A DNA stretch of 64,000 nt from Marivivens aquimaris (GTDB lineage Bacteria > Pseudomonadota > Alphaproteobacteria > Rhodobacterales > Rhodobacteraceae): NCBI RefSeq assembly GCF_015220045.1, contig NZ_JADBGB010000001.1, positions 1,207,001 to 1,271,000 on the forward strand, written 5' to 3'. The notes beneath the pieces were generated by a model. That model did not search any database. It was given only the letters and a program-made list of their open reading frames with translations, and had not been told where the DNA came from. This document shows positions 49,882-59,644 of this stretch, one piece after another. The first letter of the stretch is position 1. The number at the start of each line of letters is the position of its first letter. The position numbers and the translations under genes were made by a program.

Positions 49882-50927
49882 GGATTGCTCCGCGCTAGGA
49901 TATTTCCCGCGCGGTCTATCACGACGATATCGACGACGGTAGGCGCATCGCCGAGCATTTGCGCAGCCTGCTCCCGCGCTTTGTCCGCGATGGTCTGCGC
50001 AAGCGGCGCGCCCGCGAGCTGGTAGGCTTCGAGCGTGGTGTTCGCAGTACGGAGACGGTCGTCGCCCATCCACTCCGCCAGCGTGTCGAAATTCACTTGA
50101 GAGCGGCCAGAATGCAGATCGACCGCCCCCTGCGCCAGTTTAGCCAGCTTACCGATGCCGCCGCCGATGGTGAGGCGCGGCACGTCGTATTTCTTGAGGT
50201 ATTTCAGCATCCCGCCCGCAAAATCGCCCATATCGAGCATCGCGAATTCTGGCAGATCATGGAGCCCCTGAACCACCTTTTCCGAAGTAGCACCCGTGCA
50301 GCCCGCCACATGCGGAATGCCGTTCGCCACCGCCACATCGACCCCGCGATGGATCGACGAGATCCACGCGGCGCAGGAGAACGGACGCACCACACCGGTC
50401 GTCCCGAGGATCGAAATCCCGCCGACAATCCCAAGACGCGGGTTCCAGGTCTTCTTCGCCAGTTCTTCGCCCTTCGGCACGGACACGGTGATCGTGATAT
50501 CGGGCGCTTGGCCATACTCGCTGGCCATCTCTGCGACGATCTCGTCCATCATGGCGCGGGGAACTGGGTTGATCGCGGGCTCGCCAACGCCGATGGGCAG
50601 ACCGGCCTTGGTCACGGTGCCGACGCCCTGCCCGCCTTTGAACCGAACACCGCCCGAGGACGCCTCGACCCGCGCGATGATCAGCGCGCCGTGGGTCACG
50701 TCGGGATCGTCGCCAGCGTCCTTGATGATGCCCGCTTCGGACCAGCCGTCACCAACCGCCGTATGCGCCAGTTCGAACACCGGCGTCTCTCCACGCGGCA
50801 GCGTAATCCCGACGCTGGAGGGCCATTCGCCACCCCACAAACGCATCAACGCCGCCTTGGTGGCGGCGGTTGCACAGGCGCCAGTGGTCCAGCCACGGCG
50901 TAACGGTCCATCGGGTTTACGCGTCAT
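49878..50927 (-). CDS. cbiD: Cobalt-precorrin-5B C1-methyltransferase
   Basis: The 349-residue protein has PLRRGWTTGACATAATKAAL, VRFKGGQGVGTVTKAGL, GISILGTTGVVRPFS and FAGGMLKYLKKYDV, the CbiD signature. CbiD is the C1 methylase associated with the oxygen-independent route, where aerobic organisms often have CobF. The ATG at 50927 is preferred over one 36 bases upstream. It is the first gene of the minus-strand operon, divergent from cobA. Confidence 0.93.
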   Translation of the reverse strand: MTRKPDGPLRRGWTTGACATAATKAALMRLWGGEWPSSVGITLPRGETPVFELAHTAVGDGWSEAGIIKDAGDDPDVTHGALIIARVEASSGGVRFKGGQGVGTVTKAGLPIGVGEPAINPVPRAMMDEIVAEMASEYGQAPDITITVSVPKGEELAKKTWNPRLGIVGGISILGTTGVVRPFSCAAWISSIHRGVDVAVANGIPHVAGCTGATSEKVVQGLHDLPEFAMLDMGDFAGGMLKYLKKYDVPRLTIGGGIGKLAKLAQGAVDLHSGRSQVNFDTLAEWMGDDRLRTANTTLEAYQLAGAPLAQTIADKAREQAAQMLGDAPTVVDIVVIDRAGNILARSNP

Positions 50928-51024
50928 GAGGCGGACTATATGCATTGTGCGAGCCGCCGCCAATCCGGCGAATTGCGTCGTTTGTCGACTTTTCCAAACC
51001 GATCAGTCGGGGCATAAGCACGGC

Positions 51025-51876
51025 ATGGATGAATCGCTCAAACTTCCCGGCCACGACTGGCCCGAAATGAAACCCGGTTGGGTATGGCTTTGCGGCGCTG
51101 GTCCGGGTGATCCGGGTCTGTTGACGCTCCATGCCGTCAACGCGCTGCGTCAGGCAGACGTGGTGATCTACGACGCGCTGGTGGACGAAGCGATCCTGAG
51201 CTGGGCACCGCAGGCCGAGCATGTCTACGCAGGCAAGCGCGGCGGCAAGCCGTCGGCTAAGCAGCGCGACATTTCCCTACGCCTCGTCGACCTCGCCAAA
51301 GAGGGCAAGCGCGTTCTGCGCCTCAAGGGCGGCGATCCGTTCGTTTTCGGTCGCGGCGGTGAGGAAGCGCAGACGCTCGTGCAGCACGGCGTACCCGTGC
51401 GCATCATCCCCGGAATTTCCGCTGGCATCGGCGGTCTGGCCTACGCGGGCGTGCCCGTCACCCACCGCGACGTGAACCAGTCGGTGACGTTCGTCACGGG
51501 CCACGACCAGTCCGGCAACACGCCGCAATCGCTCGATTGGGAAGCGATCAGCAAAGGCTCGCAGGTGCTCGTGATCTACATGGGCATGAAGCACATCGCG
51601 CAGATCACCGAGTCGCTGCGCAATGCGGGCCGCCCCGCGAGCGAACCCGTCGCCGTGGTGACGAATGCCACGACCAAGAACCAGCAGGTGCTTGAGACAA
51701 CGCTCGGCACGATCGAAGCCGATATCGCCGCCGCCGGTCTAGAGCCGCCCGCAATCATCTGCGTCGGCCGTTCGGTTCTGATGCGTCAGGTACTCGACTG
51801 GCAGGGCATGGCCAACGGTGAAGCGCCGCGCAACCTCGACCCGCTGGGCCGCGGCAAGCCTGCCGAAAGCGCATGA
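51025..51876 (+). CDS. cobA: Uroporphyrinogen-III C-methyltransferase
   Basis: The 283-residue protein has VWLCGAGPGDPGLLTLHA, the SAM site, then ADVVIYDALVD, GKRGGKPSAKQ and LRLKGGDPFVFGRGGEE. It is a stand-alone SUMT without the CysG siroheme domain and makes precorrin-2. Its end overlaps cobB by 4 bases. The 97-base gap to the divergent cbiD shows no cobalamin riboswitch features. Confidence 0.94.
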   Translation: MDESLKLPGHDWPEMKPGWVWLCGAGPGDPGLLTLHAVNALRQADVVIYDALVDEAILSWAPQAEHVYAGKRGGKPSAKQRDISLRLVDLAKEGKRVLRLKGGDPFVFGRGGEEAQTLVQHGVPVRIIPGISAGIGGLAYAGVPVTHRDVNQSVTFVTGHDQSGNTPQSLDWEAISKGSQVLVIYMGMKHIAQITESLRNAGRPASEPVAVVTNATTKNQQVLETTLGTIEADIAAAGLEPPAIICVGRSVLMRQVLDWQGMANGEAPRNLDPLGRGKPAESA

Positions 51877-53132
51877 CCGCAGGTCTGATCCTCGCGGCTC
51901 CGGCCTCCGGTTCGGGCAAAACCACGATCACACTCGGCATCCTGCGGGCCTTGGCGCGCAAGGGCATTGCCGTGCGCAGCGGCAAATCCGGCCCCGACTA
52001 TATCGACCCCCGCTTTCACGAGGCCGCCACGGGCCAGCCGTGCCTGAACCTCGACGCTTGGGCCATGACGCCGGAGCGGATCAAGGGCCTCGCGTGGGGC
52101 GATGATCTGATGTTGATCGAAGGCGCGATGGGCCTGTTCGACGGCGCTCCGCCCGATGGTTGCGGCGCAACGGCGGATCTGGCGCGGCACCTCGGCCTGC
52201 CTGTCGTCCTGATCGTCGATGCGGCAAGCATGGCGGGCTCGATTGCGCCGCTCGTCGCTGGTTTCGCGGGCTTCGCGCCCGACGTCCGTATCGGCGGCGT
52301 CATCCTGAACAAGGTCGGCAGCCCGCGCCACGAAACCATGCTCCGCCGCGCGCTGGAGCCGATGGGCATTTCCGTCCTCGGCGCCGTTATGCGGCAGACG
52401 GGGATCGTGACCCCTTCGCGCCATCTGGGACTGGTGCAAGCCGAAGAGCGCACCGATCTCGAAGCGTTCCTCGACCTTGCTGCCGATCATATCGCGGGGT
52501 CGGTTGATCTTGATGCGCTGACCGCACTTGCCGAGCCGCTACCCACGGCGACCCGCACCCCCGCCCAGCCGCCTGCCCAGACCATCGCCGTCGCCCGCGA
52601 CCGCGCTTTCGCGTTCAGCTATCCGCACCTCTTGCAGGACTGGCAAAGCGCGGGCGCCGAGGTGCGTTTGTTCTCGCCGCTGGCCGATGAGCCGATCCCG
52701 GAGGCGGATCTGATCTACCTTCCGGGAGGTTATCCGGAGCTCTATGCCGGACAGCTGACGGGCTTCGTCCAACGCCTCAAGAGTGCCGCCGAAACCACTG
52801 ATCTATATGGTGAATGTGGTGGCTATATGGTGCTGGGCGATGGCCTTACCGATGCCAACGGAACACGTCACGAGATGGCGGGCCTTCTGCGCCTTGAGAC
52901 GTCGTTCGCCAAGCGCAAACTCCACCTCGGTTACCGTGACGTGCACGCAGACCACGGCCCGTTCACCGGCCAATGGGCCGCGCACGAATTCCACTACGCC
53001 ACCACGCTAAGGGCCGATGGCGAGCCGCTCTTTACCGCCAAGGACGCCGAGGGCAACGTGCTGCCGCCGATGGGGCTGCGGCAAGGGCGCACATACGGGT
53101 CTTTTGCGCACCTCATTGATCCACGTTCATAA
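51873..53132 (+). CDS. cobB: Cobyrinic acid a,c-diamide synthase
   Basis: The 419-residue protein has an N-terminal dethiobiotin-synthetase-like ATPase domain with ILAAPASGSGKTTIT and SGKSGPDYIDPRFH. A C-terminal class I glutaminase-like domain contains the nucleophile Cys in LYGECGGYMVLG and the final His in AAHEFHYATT. It amidates the a and c side chains of the corrin ring. It overlaps cobA and ends before an MFS gene. Confidence 0.95.
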   Translation: MTAGLILAAPASGSGKTTITLGILRALARKGIAVRSGKSGPDYIDPRFHEAATGQPCLNLDAWAMTPERIKGLAWGDDLMLIEGAMGLFDGAPPDGCGATADLARHLGLPVVLIVDAASMAGSIAPLVAGFAGFAPDVRIGGVILNKVGSPRHETMLRRALEPMGISVLGAVMRQTGIVTPSRHLGLVQAEERTDLEAFLDLAADHIAGSVDLDALTALAEPLPTATRTPAQPPAQTIAVARDRAFAFSYPHLLQDWQSAGAEVRLFSPLADEPIPEADLIYLPGGYPELYAGQLTGFVQRLKSAAETTDLYGECGGYMVLGDGLTDANGTRHEMAGLLRLETSFAKRKLHLGYRDVHADHGPFTGQWAAHEFHYATTLRADGEPLFTAKDAEGNVLPPMGLRQGRTYGSFAHLIDPRS

Positions 53133-53168
53133 AGGCTTAAGAAGGTCGGGCTATATTTCGAGGTAACG

Positions 53169-54422
53169 ATGACCGACTCTGTTTTAACGAATGACGCGCG
53201 CGCCAAGCGCAATGTGACCGTGCTGGTCATTGCCCAAGCGCTGCTGGGCGCCCAGATGCCGATGATTTTCGCGATCGGCGGTCTTGCGGGCAAGCAGCTT
53301 GCCTCTAACGCGTGCTTTGCAACGCTTCCGATTTCGATGATCGTGTTCGGGTCCATGACCACCGCGCCGTGGCTGTCGCCGTTCATGCAGAAATACGGGC
53401 GTCAGTCGGGCTTTATGCTCGGCGCTTCGGCAGGCATGATCGGCGCGATGATTTCGGCGGCGGGGCTCTACCTCGGCAATTTCGTCATCTTTCTGATCGG
53501 GTCGTACCTCACGGGTATCTACCAGTCCTCGCAGGGTTTCTTCCGCTTCGCCGCGACGGACACCGCCTCGGACGACTTCAAACCCAAGGCGATTTCGTAC
53601 GTGATGGCTGGCGGCCTCGTGTCCGCGATTGTCGGGCCGCAGCTCAATAACTTCGCCAGCGGCACGATGAGCTACATTCCGTTCCTCGCCAGCTATCTGA
53701 TTATCATCGGGATTAACCTGTTCGGCCTGTTCCTCTTCATGGGCCTCGACCTGCCCAAAGGCAACCGCCGCGCGCCCGAAAGCGTCGCTGCCCTGCCCGC
53801 GCCCCGCTCCCGCAAGGAAATGCTGCGCGATCAGGCCATCATCGTCGCGATCATCGTCGGTATGGTGAGCTACGCGCTGATGAACCTCGTGATGACCTCC
53901 ACGCCGCTCGCGGTCGTTGGCTGCGGCTATGGCACCGAGCAGGCAAATAACATCGTGACGGCCCACGTGCTTGCGATGTTCGGCCCGTCGTTCTTTACCG
54001 GCCACCTGATCGCCCGTTTTGGCGTGATCCGCATCATGAGCATCGGCTTGGCCATCCTCGCGGCCGCGGGCTTTGCCGCGTTGGCGGGCGTTCAGCTGGC
54101 GGACCAAGCTGCTGCGCCGTCGCTCTTCAGCTTCTACGCGGGTCTGGTCCTCTTGGGCATCGGTTGGAACTTTGGCTTTATCGGCGCGACCACGCTGCTC
54201 GCCAGTTCGCACGCCCCGCAGGAACGCGGCATCATTCAGGGCCTCAACGACCTGCTGGTGTTTGGCGGCGTGACGGTCGCGTCTGTCGCATCGGGCGGTC
54301 TGATGAACTGTTCGGGCGGCGCGGCGATTGACGGCTGGACTGCCGTCAACCTCGCCATGGTGCCGTTCCTGACGCTCGCAGGCGGCGCACTGATCTGGCT
54401 GACGTTCAAGCCGAAAAGCTAA
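53169..54422 (+). CDS. Major facilitator superfamily transporter
   Basis: The 417-residue protein has 12 predicted membrane helices with a central cytoplasmic loop (about residues 197-220, rich in Arg/Pro). The usual loop-2 motif is only partly kept (FMQKYGRQSGFMLG). The substrate is unknown; its position 36 bases after cobB on the same strand is suggestive but not evidence of corrinoid transport. It abuts the convergent squalene/phytoene-synthase-like gene exactly. Confidence 0.85.
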   Translation: MTDSVLTNDARAKRNVTVLVIAQALLGAQMPMIFAIGGLAGKQLASNACFATLPISMIVFGSMTTAPWLSPFMQKYGRQSGFMLGASAGMIGAMISAAGLYLGNFVIFLIGSYLTGIYQSSQGFFRFAATDTASDDFKPKAISYVMAGGLVSAIVGPQLNNFASGTMSYIPFLASYLIIIGINLFGLFLFMGLDLPKGNRRAPESVAALPAPRSRKEMLRDQAIIVAIIVGMVSYALMNLVMTSTPLAVVGCGYGTEQANNIVTAHVLAMFGPSFFTGHLIARFGVIRIMSIGLAILAAAGFAALAGVQLADQAAAPSLFSFYAGLVLLGIGWNFGFIGATTLLASSHAPQERGIIQGLNDLLVFGGVTVASVASGGLMNCSGGAAIDGWTAVNLAMVPFLTLAGGALIWLTFKPKS

Positions 54423-55190
54423 TTACCAGCGGCCAGCGGCAGCCTTGAGCATGAGGCTGCCCTTGCGCCGGAACTCCGACGTATCAAGCCGACCTTCGGG
54501 AACAGCCTGCGGATCGGCGATTGCCTTTTTGAGCAGCGCCCGCGCGCGCCATCCCGCACGCAGCGCGGGGGTCGCCGAGCCGAAATCGGTCGACTGCTGC
54601 TTGTCCAGCATCCGCAACCCGTAGTCCGCAATGTTCTTGACCTCGGCCAGCGTGCCATGGGCAAAAGGCTTGCGGCCAGCTGCTTCGAGCGCAGGCACGG
54701 CCATGAACCAGTTCGCGATCCCGCTAGCGATGGCGGCCTCGCGGATATCGGCCTCTTGGTCCTCGGACGCGCCGAGCGCCAGCGCTGTCAGCACCATCAG
54801 GCTGCCTGCGCTGCGATCGATGTGGCCGATCACGTCTTCTTCGGAAGTGAACAGATCACCGTTCAAATCCCAGTATCGCGCCGTGATCATGGTCGAGAAA
54901 ACCGACACCGGCAGCTTGGCCGACTGGATGACCGACGCGAGCGGGCCTGCGACTTCGTGCGCGCGGGGCTCTGCCCCCTCGGCCGCTTCGCCAACAATGT
55001 CCTGCCACCACTGAAGGCGCATCTGCGCGATCATCGGCTCCTTGGTGATCCACGGTGCCTTCGCGATCTCGAGGTTGAAGGCGTAGAGCGGAAACAGCCG
55101 CTCGCGCGCCTCGGGCGGCGCGGACATCGCCGCGAGAAAGCGGTCCGGATCGCCCTTTTCAACCAGTTCAGCGCAAGCGGTCAGCGTCAT
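54423..55190 (-). CDS. Squalene/phytoene synthase-like protein (NDUFAF6-like)
   Basis: The 255-residue all-helical protein has RLFPLYAFNLEIAKAPW, MRLQWWQDIV and GSLMVLTALALG, the fold pattern of squalene/phytoene synthases. The two full Asp-rich DxxED motifs of real prenyl synthases are not clearly present. It resembles the non-catalytic NDUFAF6 group linked to complex I assembly in mitochondria. It overlaps cimA by 4 bases and is the last gene of cysS-cimA-SQS/PSY. Confidence 0.78.
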   Translation of the reverse strand: MTLTACAELVEKGDPDRFLAAMSAPPEARERLFPLYAFNLEIAKAPWITKEPMIAQMRLQWWQDIVGEAAEGAEPRAHEVAGPLASVIQSAKLPVSVFSTMITARYWDLNGDLFTSEEDVIGHIDRSAGSLMVLTALALGASEDQEADIREAAIASGIANWFMAVPALEAAGRKPFAHGTLAEVKNIADYGLRMLDKQQSTDFGSATPALRAGWRARALLKKAIADPQAVPEGRLDTSEFRRKGSLMLKAAAGRW

Positions 55191-56815
55191 ACGGCTTCGG
55201 CTCCGTCACGGAAAAGCTTCCAGTTCACAGCGTCGAGCAGCGCCTCGAAGGACGCGTCGATGATGTTTTGTTTGACGCCGACGGTGGACCAACGGCGGCC
55301 CGTCGAGTCCTCGAAGTCGATGATGACGCGGGTCACAGCCTCGACGCCGCCGTTGGTGATGCGCACCTTGAAGTCGACGAGTTCCATGTCCTCGATCAGC
55401 GCCTGATAAGGGCCGAGGTCCTTGGCGAGCGCATTCGACAGCGCGTTTACGGGACCGGCGTCTTCTTCGCGGTCGGCCTGATCGTTCTCGTAGAAGCTGG
55501 TGACCTTCTGCGTGCCGATCCAGACGGACACCACGGCCTCGGACACGGTCACGACCTCGCCCTTCGCATTGCGGCGACGTTCCGAAATCACACGGTAGCG
55601 GTCCACGTCGAAGAACGGGCGCGGCTCGAACAGCATCTCGCGGGCGAGCAGTTCGAAGGACGCCTGCGCGGTGTCGTAGGAATAGCCGAGCGCCTCGCGT
55701 TCCTTGATCTCGTCCAGCAGACGCGGCAGCGCGGGATCTTTGGGATCGACGTCAAAGCCCGCGTCGGCGAGACGGCGGCGCAGGTTCGACTGGCCCGCCT
55801 GATTGGACATCGGGATGATGCGGCTGTTGCCGACGAGGTTCGGCTCGATATGCTCGTAGGTGCTCGGGTCCTTCAGGATCGCCGAGGCGTGCAGACCCGC
55901 CTTATGCGCGAAGGCCGATGCGCCGACGTAAGGCGCCTGTTTCGCCGGAACGCGGTTCAGCACGTCGTCCAGCAGACGCGAAACCTTGCGGATACCGGCC
56001 AGCGCCTCTTCGGTGATGCCCGTCTCAAGGGCCGATTTGTACGGCTCCTTCAGCAGTAGCGTCGGGATGATCGTGGTGAGGTTGGCATTCCCGCATCGCT
56101 CGCCCAATCCGTTCAGCGTGCCTTGGATCTGGCGCGCACCTGCATCGACGGCGGCCAGCGAGTTGGCGACCGCGTGGCCGGTGTCGTCGTGGGTGTGGAT
56201 GCCGAGGTGATCACCGGGAATGCCCGCTTCGATCACTTTGCCAACGATCTCGCGCACCTCGTGGGGCAGTGTGCCGCCGTTGGTGTCGCACAGCACAATC
56301 CAGCGCGCACCGGAGTCGTAGGCCGCCTTGATCGCCTCGATGGCGTAAGGCGCGTTGGCCTTGTAGCCGTCAAAGAAGTGCTCCGCATCAAACAGCGCCT
56401 CGCGGCCCGATTTGACGATATGCGCGACAGATGCGCGGATATTCTCGGTGTTTTCTTCGAGCGTGATGCCGAGCGCGGTGCTGACGTGGAAGTCGTGTGT
56501 TTTGCCGACCAGACAAACGGCAGGCGTGTTCGCGTTCATTACGGCAGCCAGAACGTCGTCGTTTTCAGCCGAGCGCCCTGCCCGTTTGGTCATGCCAAAG
56601 GCGGCGAGGGTCGCCGTGTTCAGGTCCGGCACCGCGTTGAAGAAATCGCTATCCGTCGGGTTCGCACCAGGCCAGCCGCCTTCGATGTAATCGACGCCAA
56701 GCTTGTCCAGCGCGGTCGCGATCTTCTGCTTTTCAGCGGTCGAGAACTGCACGCCTTGGGTCTGTTGACCATCACGCAGCGTGGTGTCGTAGAGATACAG
56801 CTTTTCCTTGGACAT
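55187..56815 (-). CDS. cimA: (R)-citramalate synthase
   Basis: The 542-residue protein has the HMGL-like barrel with LYDTTLRDGQQTQGV, the metal ligands in LGIHTHDDTGHAVANSL and GNANLTTIIP, and a C-terminal LeuA-type regulatory domain from about residue 395. The length and DTTLRDGQQ start distinguish it as CimA rather than LeuA. It makes citramalate from pyruvate and acetyl-CoA, a threonine-independent start for isoleucine synthesis. The ATG overlaps the cysS stop (TGATG). Confidence 0.9.
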   Translation of the reverse strand: MSKEKLYLYDTTLRDGQQTQGVQFSTAEKQKIATALDKLGVDYIEGGWPGANPTDSDFFNAVPDLNTATLAAFGMTKRAGRSAENDDVLAAVMNANTPAVCLVGKTHDFHVSTALGITLEENTENIRASVAHIVKSGREALFDAEHFFDGYKANAPYAIEAIKAAYDSGARWIVLCDTNGGTLPHEVREIVGKVIEAGIPGDHLGIHTHDDTGHAVANSLAAVDAGARQIQGTLNGLGERCGNANLTTIIPTLLLKEPYKSALETGITEEALAGIRKVSRLLDDVLNRVPAKQAPYVGASAFAHKAGLHASAILKDPSTYEHIEPNLVGNSRIIPMSNQAGQSNLRRRLADAGFDVDPKDPALPRLLDEIKEREALGYSYDTAQASFELLAREMLFEPRPFFDVDRYRVISERRRNAKGEVVTVSEAVVSVWIGTQKVTSFYENDQADREEDAGPVNALSNALAKDLGPYQALIEDMELVDFKVRITNGGVEAVTRVIIDFEDSTGRRWSTVGVKQNIIDASFEALLDAVNWKLFRDGAEAV

Positions 56816-58170
56816 CAGAGGCCCTCCAACTTGGCGGCGTCAAATCCGGCACCGGGTAACAGTTCAACGCCTGCCTTGGACATACGCACTTCGACGCCCG
56901 CGTCCATCAGCGCTTTCTTCATCGCGTCGACCGCGCTGAAGTCCTTGGTCTCCATCGCCTCTGCGCGGATCGCGGCAAGTTTGTCGGCATAGGCGGTCAG
57001 ATCGACGCCCGCTGCCCACTCGCCCAGTTCGTCCGTGAGGAAGCCCATGAACAGAGCGGAGGCTTTGAACGTGGCCGCATCGCCTTTGGCCAGAACATGC
57101 AGACGCGCGATGGCACCGGCGGTGTTCAGATCATCGGCAAGCGTGTCGACCAGTTCGGGGTCGACCTCGCCAGCGACCACATCGGCAGTCAGATTGCGCC
57201 AGTTGCGCAGGGTCTGCTCCGCCTCTGCACGCTTCTTCTCGGTCCAGTCCATCGGCTTGCCGTAGTGGGTACCGAGCATCACGAGACGCACGACCTCACC
57301 GGGGATGCCCTGTTCGAGCAGATCGCGGACGGTGAAGAAGTTGCCCAGCGACTTGGACATCTTCTTGCCCTCGACCTGAAGCATCTCGTTGTGAAGCCAG
57401 TAGTTCGCAAAGCCGCCCTCGGGGTGTGCGCAGCAGCTCTGGGCTATCTCGTTTTCGTGGTGCGGAAACTGGAGGTCGTTGCCGCCGCCGTGGATGTCAA
57501 AAGACGCACCGAGCAGCTCGTAGGACATGGCGGAGCACTCGATGTGCCAGCCCGGACGGCCATAGCCCCACGGGCTCCCCCAGCCCGGCGTTTTGACATC
57601 GGACGGCTTCCACAGAACGAAGTCCATCGGGTCTTCTTTGAACGGCGCAACCTCGACCCGCGCACCGGCGATCATGTCATCGACCGAGCGGCCCGACAGC
57701 GCGCCGTAGTTCTCGTAGGACCGCACGCGGAACAGGACATGACCCTCTTTTTCGTAGGCGTGGCCCTTGGCAATCAGCTCCTCGATCATGGTGATCATCG
57801 CGCCGATCCACTCGGTCGCGCGCGGCTCCTGATCGGGACGCATCGCGCCGAGGCTGTCCATATCGTCGTGATACCAGCCGATTGTTTCATCAGTGATGTC
57901 GCGGATCGGACGGCCCGTAGCGGCAGCGCGGGCGTTGATCTTGTCATCGACGTCCGTGAAGTTCCGCACGTAAGTCACGGAGTTCTCGCCATAAACGTGG
58001 CGCAGCAGGCGGTAGAGAATATCGAACACCAGCACGGGACGCGCGTTGCCGAGGTGGGCGCGGTCGTAAACCGTCGGGCCACAGACGTACATGCGCACAT
58101 TCTGCGGGTCGATCGGTACGAAGTCCTCTTTCTTGCGGGACTTGGTGTTATGGAGTCGGATCGTCGTCAT
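56815..58170 (-). CDS. cysS: Cysteinyl-tRNA synthetase
   Basis: The roughly 451-residue class I synthetase has [10 protein letters not shown] with a zinc Cys, the HIGH-like RAHLGNARP, further zinc ligands in WHIECSAMS and [11 protein letters not shown], and KMSKSLGNF. The ATG at 58170 has AGAGG upstream; an earlier ATG at 58188 is less likely. It is the first gene of a three-gene operon with cimA. Confidence 0.97.
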   Translation of the reverse strand: MTTIRLHNTKSRKKEDFVPIDPQNVRMYVCGPTVYDRAHLGNARPVLVFDILYRLLRHVYGENSVTYVRNFTDVDDKINARAAATGRPIRDITDETIGWYHDDMDSLGAMRPDQEPRATEWIGAMITMIEELIAKGHAYEKEGHVLFRVRSYENYGALSGRSVDDMIAGARVEVAPFKEDPMDFVLWKPSDVKTPGWGSPWGYGRPGWHIECSAMSYELLGASFDIHGGGNDLQFPHHENEIAQSCCAHPEGGFANYWLHNEMLQVEGKKMSKSLGNFFTVRDLLEQGIPGEVVRLVMLGTHYGKPMDWTEKKRAEAEQTLRNWRNLTADVVAGEVDPELVDTLADDLNTAGAIARLHVLAKGDAATFKASALFMGFLTDELGEWAAGVDLTAYADKLAAIRAEAMETKDFSAVDAMKKALMDAGVEVRMSKAGVELLPGAGFDAAKLEGL

Positions 58171-58314
58171 ACGGCCTCTCTCGCGCACGGTTTTCGCCTG
58201 CGGGCTTTAGCAACTATCCTGTTCGGTGGAAACGTGAAAGAGCGGCCCGCGTGACTTTGTCAGCAGGTAATAATGCAGCAAATGATGATTGCGTTGCTCT
58301 TCATGTGCAAAGGG

Positions 58315-58851
58315 TTAGCACCCGTCTGCTGTCTGGTCCAGCATTTCTTGCAGCTTGCGAATGGTGTTGAGGTTACGGGCCGTGGTGTCGGTGCCCGTGA
58401 TGACCCTGTGCATCTTTTCGGCCAGTTTGGAGCGACCGATACCGTCGGGGGCATGGAGCCAGACGACGTCCCCTTCGGCGGTGAGCGTTTCGCTTTCTGA
58501 TTTGAACTGGGCGAGCGCGTCATGGTCGATGGTCGGCTTGGAAAAGCAGAAGAACCCGTGGACGTGTTTGCACTCTTCGGGTTCGAACGGACAGCTATTC
58601 GCCAGAGCGTCGAAGGTCGGGTGGTCGTAGACGAGTGTCGGGATGTCGAGGCCAAACTCTTCGTTCATCGCCGCTTGCAGGGTCGTGGCAAAGTCGCCCG
58701 CCTCCGCCGCAAAGGTCATGTTGCCGGACGCGATGTATGTCTTGGCGTTTTCCCAGCCCAAAGTCCCCGCAAGCGCCTTCAGATCTGCCATCGGCACCTT
58801 GTTTTTGCCGCCGACGTTGATGCCGCGCAGTAGCGCCACGTATGCCTGCAT
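58315..58851 (-). CDS. DUF1697 family protein
   Basis: The 178-residue protein starts MQAYVALLRGINVGGKNKVPMADLKALAGTLG and has TYIASGNMTF, the DUF1697 pattern, then TTARNLNTIRKLQEML at the end. The family has an unknown function. The ATG at 58851 is chosen because the residues upstream are unlike family members. Confidence 0.88.
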   Translation of the reverse strand: MQAYVALLRGINVGGKNKVPMADLKALAGTLGWENAKTYIASGNMTFAAEAGDFATTLQAAMNEEFGLDIPTLVYDHPTFDALANSCPFEPEECKHVHGFFCFSKPTIDHDALAQFKSESETLTAEGDVVWLHAPDGIGRSKLAEKMHRVITGTDTTARNLNTIRKLQEMLDQTADGC

Positions 58852-58906
58852 AATCGCCCCCCCTCTGGTTGCGCGCAGCGTGGCAAACGGCCTCTCAAAA
58901 CGCAAC

Positions 58907-58932
58907 AGGCCGCGCAAAAGCGCGGCCTGCCA
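58907..58932. terminator. Hairpin after the outer-membrane protein gene
   Basis: CAGGCCGCG/CGCGGCCTG makes a 9-bp stem past the stop of the outer-membrane gene; the T-rich stretch follows after a few bases on the minus strand (TTGCGTTTT). Confidence 0.65.
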
Positions 58933-58950
58933 TCCAGTCAGAGGACCGGA

Positions 58951-59538
58951 TTAGAAGTTGAAGCTGGCGCGAACAGCAACCGACGTCATGTCGATGTCGT
59001 CGCCCGAACCTGCAAAGTCTTCATACTCGTGCTTGAGGACTTCTGCACCAACGGTCCAGCTGTCGTTCCAAGCGTAGTCGGTACCGATACCGTAGACGTA
59101 GCCGTCATCTTCAAACTCGGTGCCGTTGTCGGTGACGGTCAGCTGCGAGACACCTGCGGTTGCGTAGGGCAGCCACTGGCCTGCATCGTAGCCAACGCGG
59201 ACTTTGGCAGCCATTTCGCTGTCGACCGAGGTGCCGGCTTCTTCGATGTCGTAACCGTCATAGGAGACTTCACCACCGACGACCCACGAACCCATGTCGT
59301 ACTGGTAACCGGCGAATGCACCGTAGGATGCGCCGTCAGCTTCGTCGGCGTCTTCTACGTCAGCGTAGCCGAGCGACAGACCAGCGTAACCACCAGTCCA
59401 GTCCATACCCATGACCGGTGCGGGCTCGACCACTACCACGTCTTCGACCGGAGCAGGAGCAGCCATGCCGCCAGCCAGAGCCGGACCAGCGAGGGTAGCG
59501 ACAGCAGTGGAAGCGAGCAGAATATTTTTGATGAACAT
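58951..59538 (-). CDS. Outer-membrane beta-barrel protein (Omp25/porin-family-like)
   Basis: The 195-residue protein has a signal peptide (MFIKNILLASTAVATLAGPALA), a Pro/Val-rich linker (APAPVEDVVVVEPAPV) and about eight amphipathic strands. Strands such as WTGGYAGLSLGYADVED and the C-terminal VAVRASFNF with terminal Phe are typical of barrels assembled by BAM. It is acidic. The ATG at 59538 is preceded by AAGGAA. It is a small structural or adhesion barrel; no ligand is apparent. Confidence 0.87.
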   Translation of the reverse strand: MFIKNILLASTAVATLAGPALAGGMAAPAPVEDVVVVEPAPVMGMDWTGGYAGLSLGYADVEDADEADGASYGAFAGYQYDMGSWVVGGEVSYDGYDIEEAGTSVDSEMAAKVRVGYDAGQWLPYATAGVSQLTVTDNGTEFEDDGYVYGIGTDYAWNDSWTVGAEVLKHEYEDFAGSGDDIDMTSVAVRASFNF

Positions 59539-59644
59539 TGTATTTCCTTTCTGGGTGTGAACCCGTGTTCGGAAAGGGAAATGCGGCAGCGCGGCGATCA
59601 GTTCCGGCTGTTCCATCGATAATGCGTGGTGTGGCAAAATTGCA

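Noticed and set aside
50928..51024. Possible cobalamin riboswitch between cbiD and cobA
   Set aside because: The gap is only 97 bases and lacks a B12-box-like sequence or the expected multi-stem layout.
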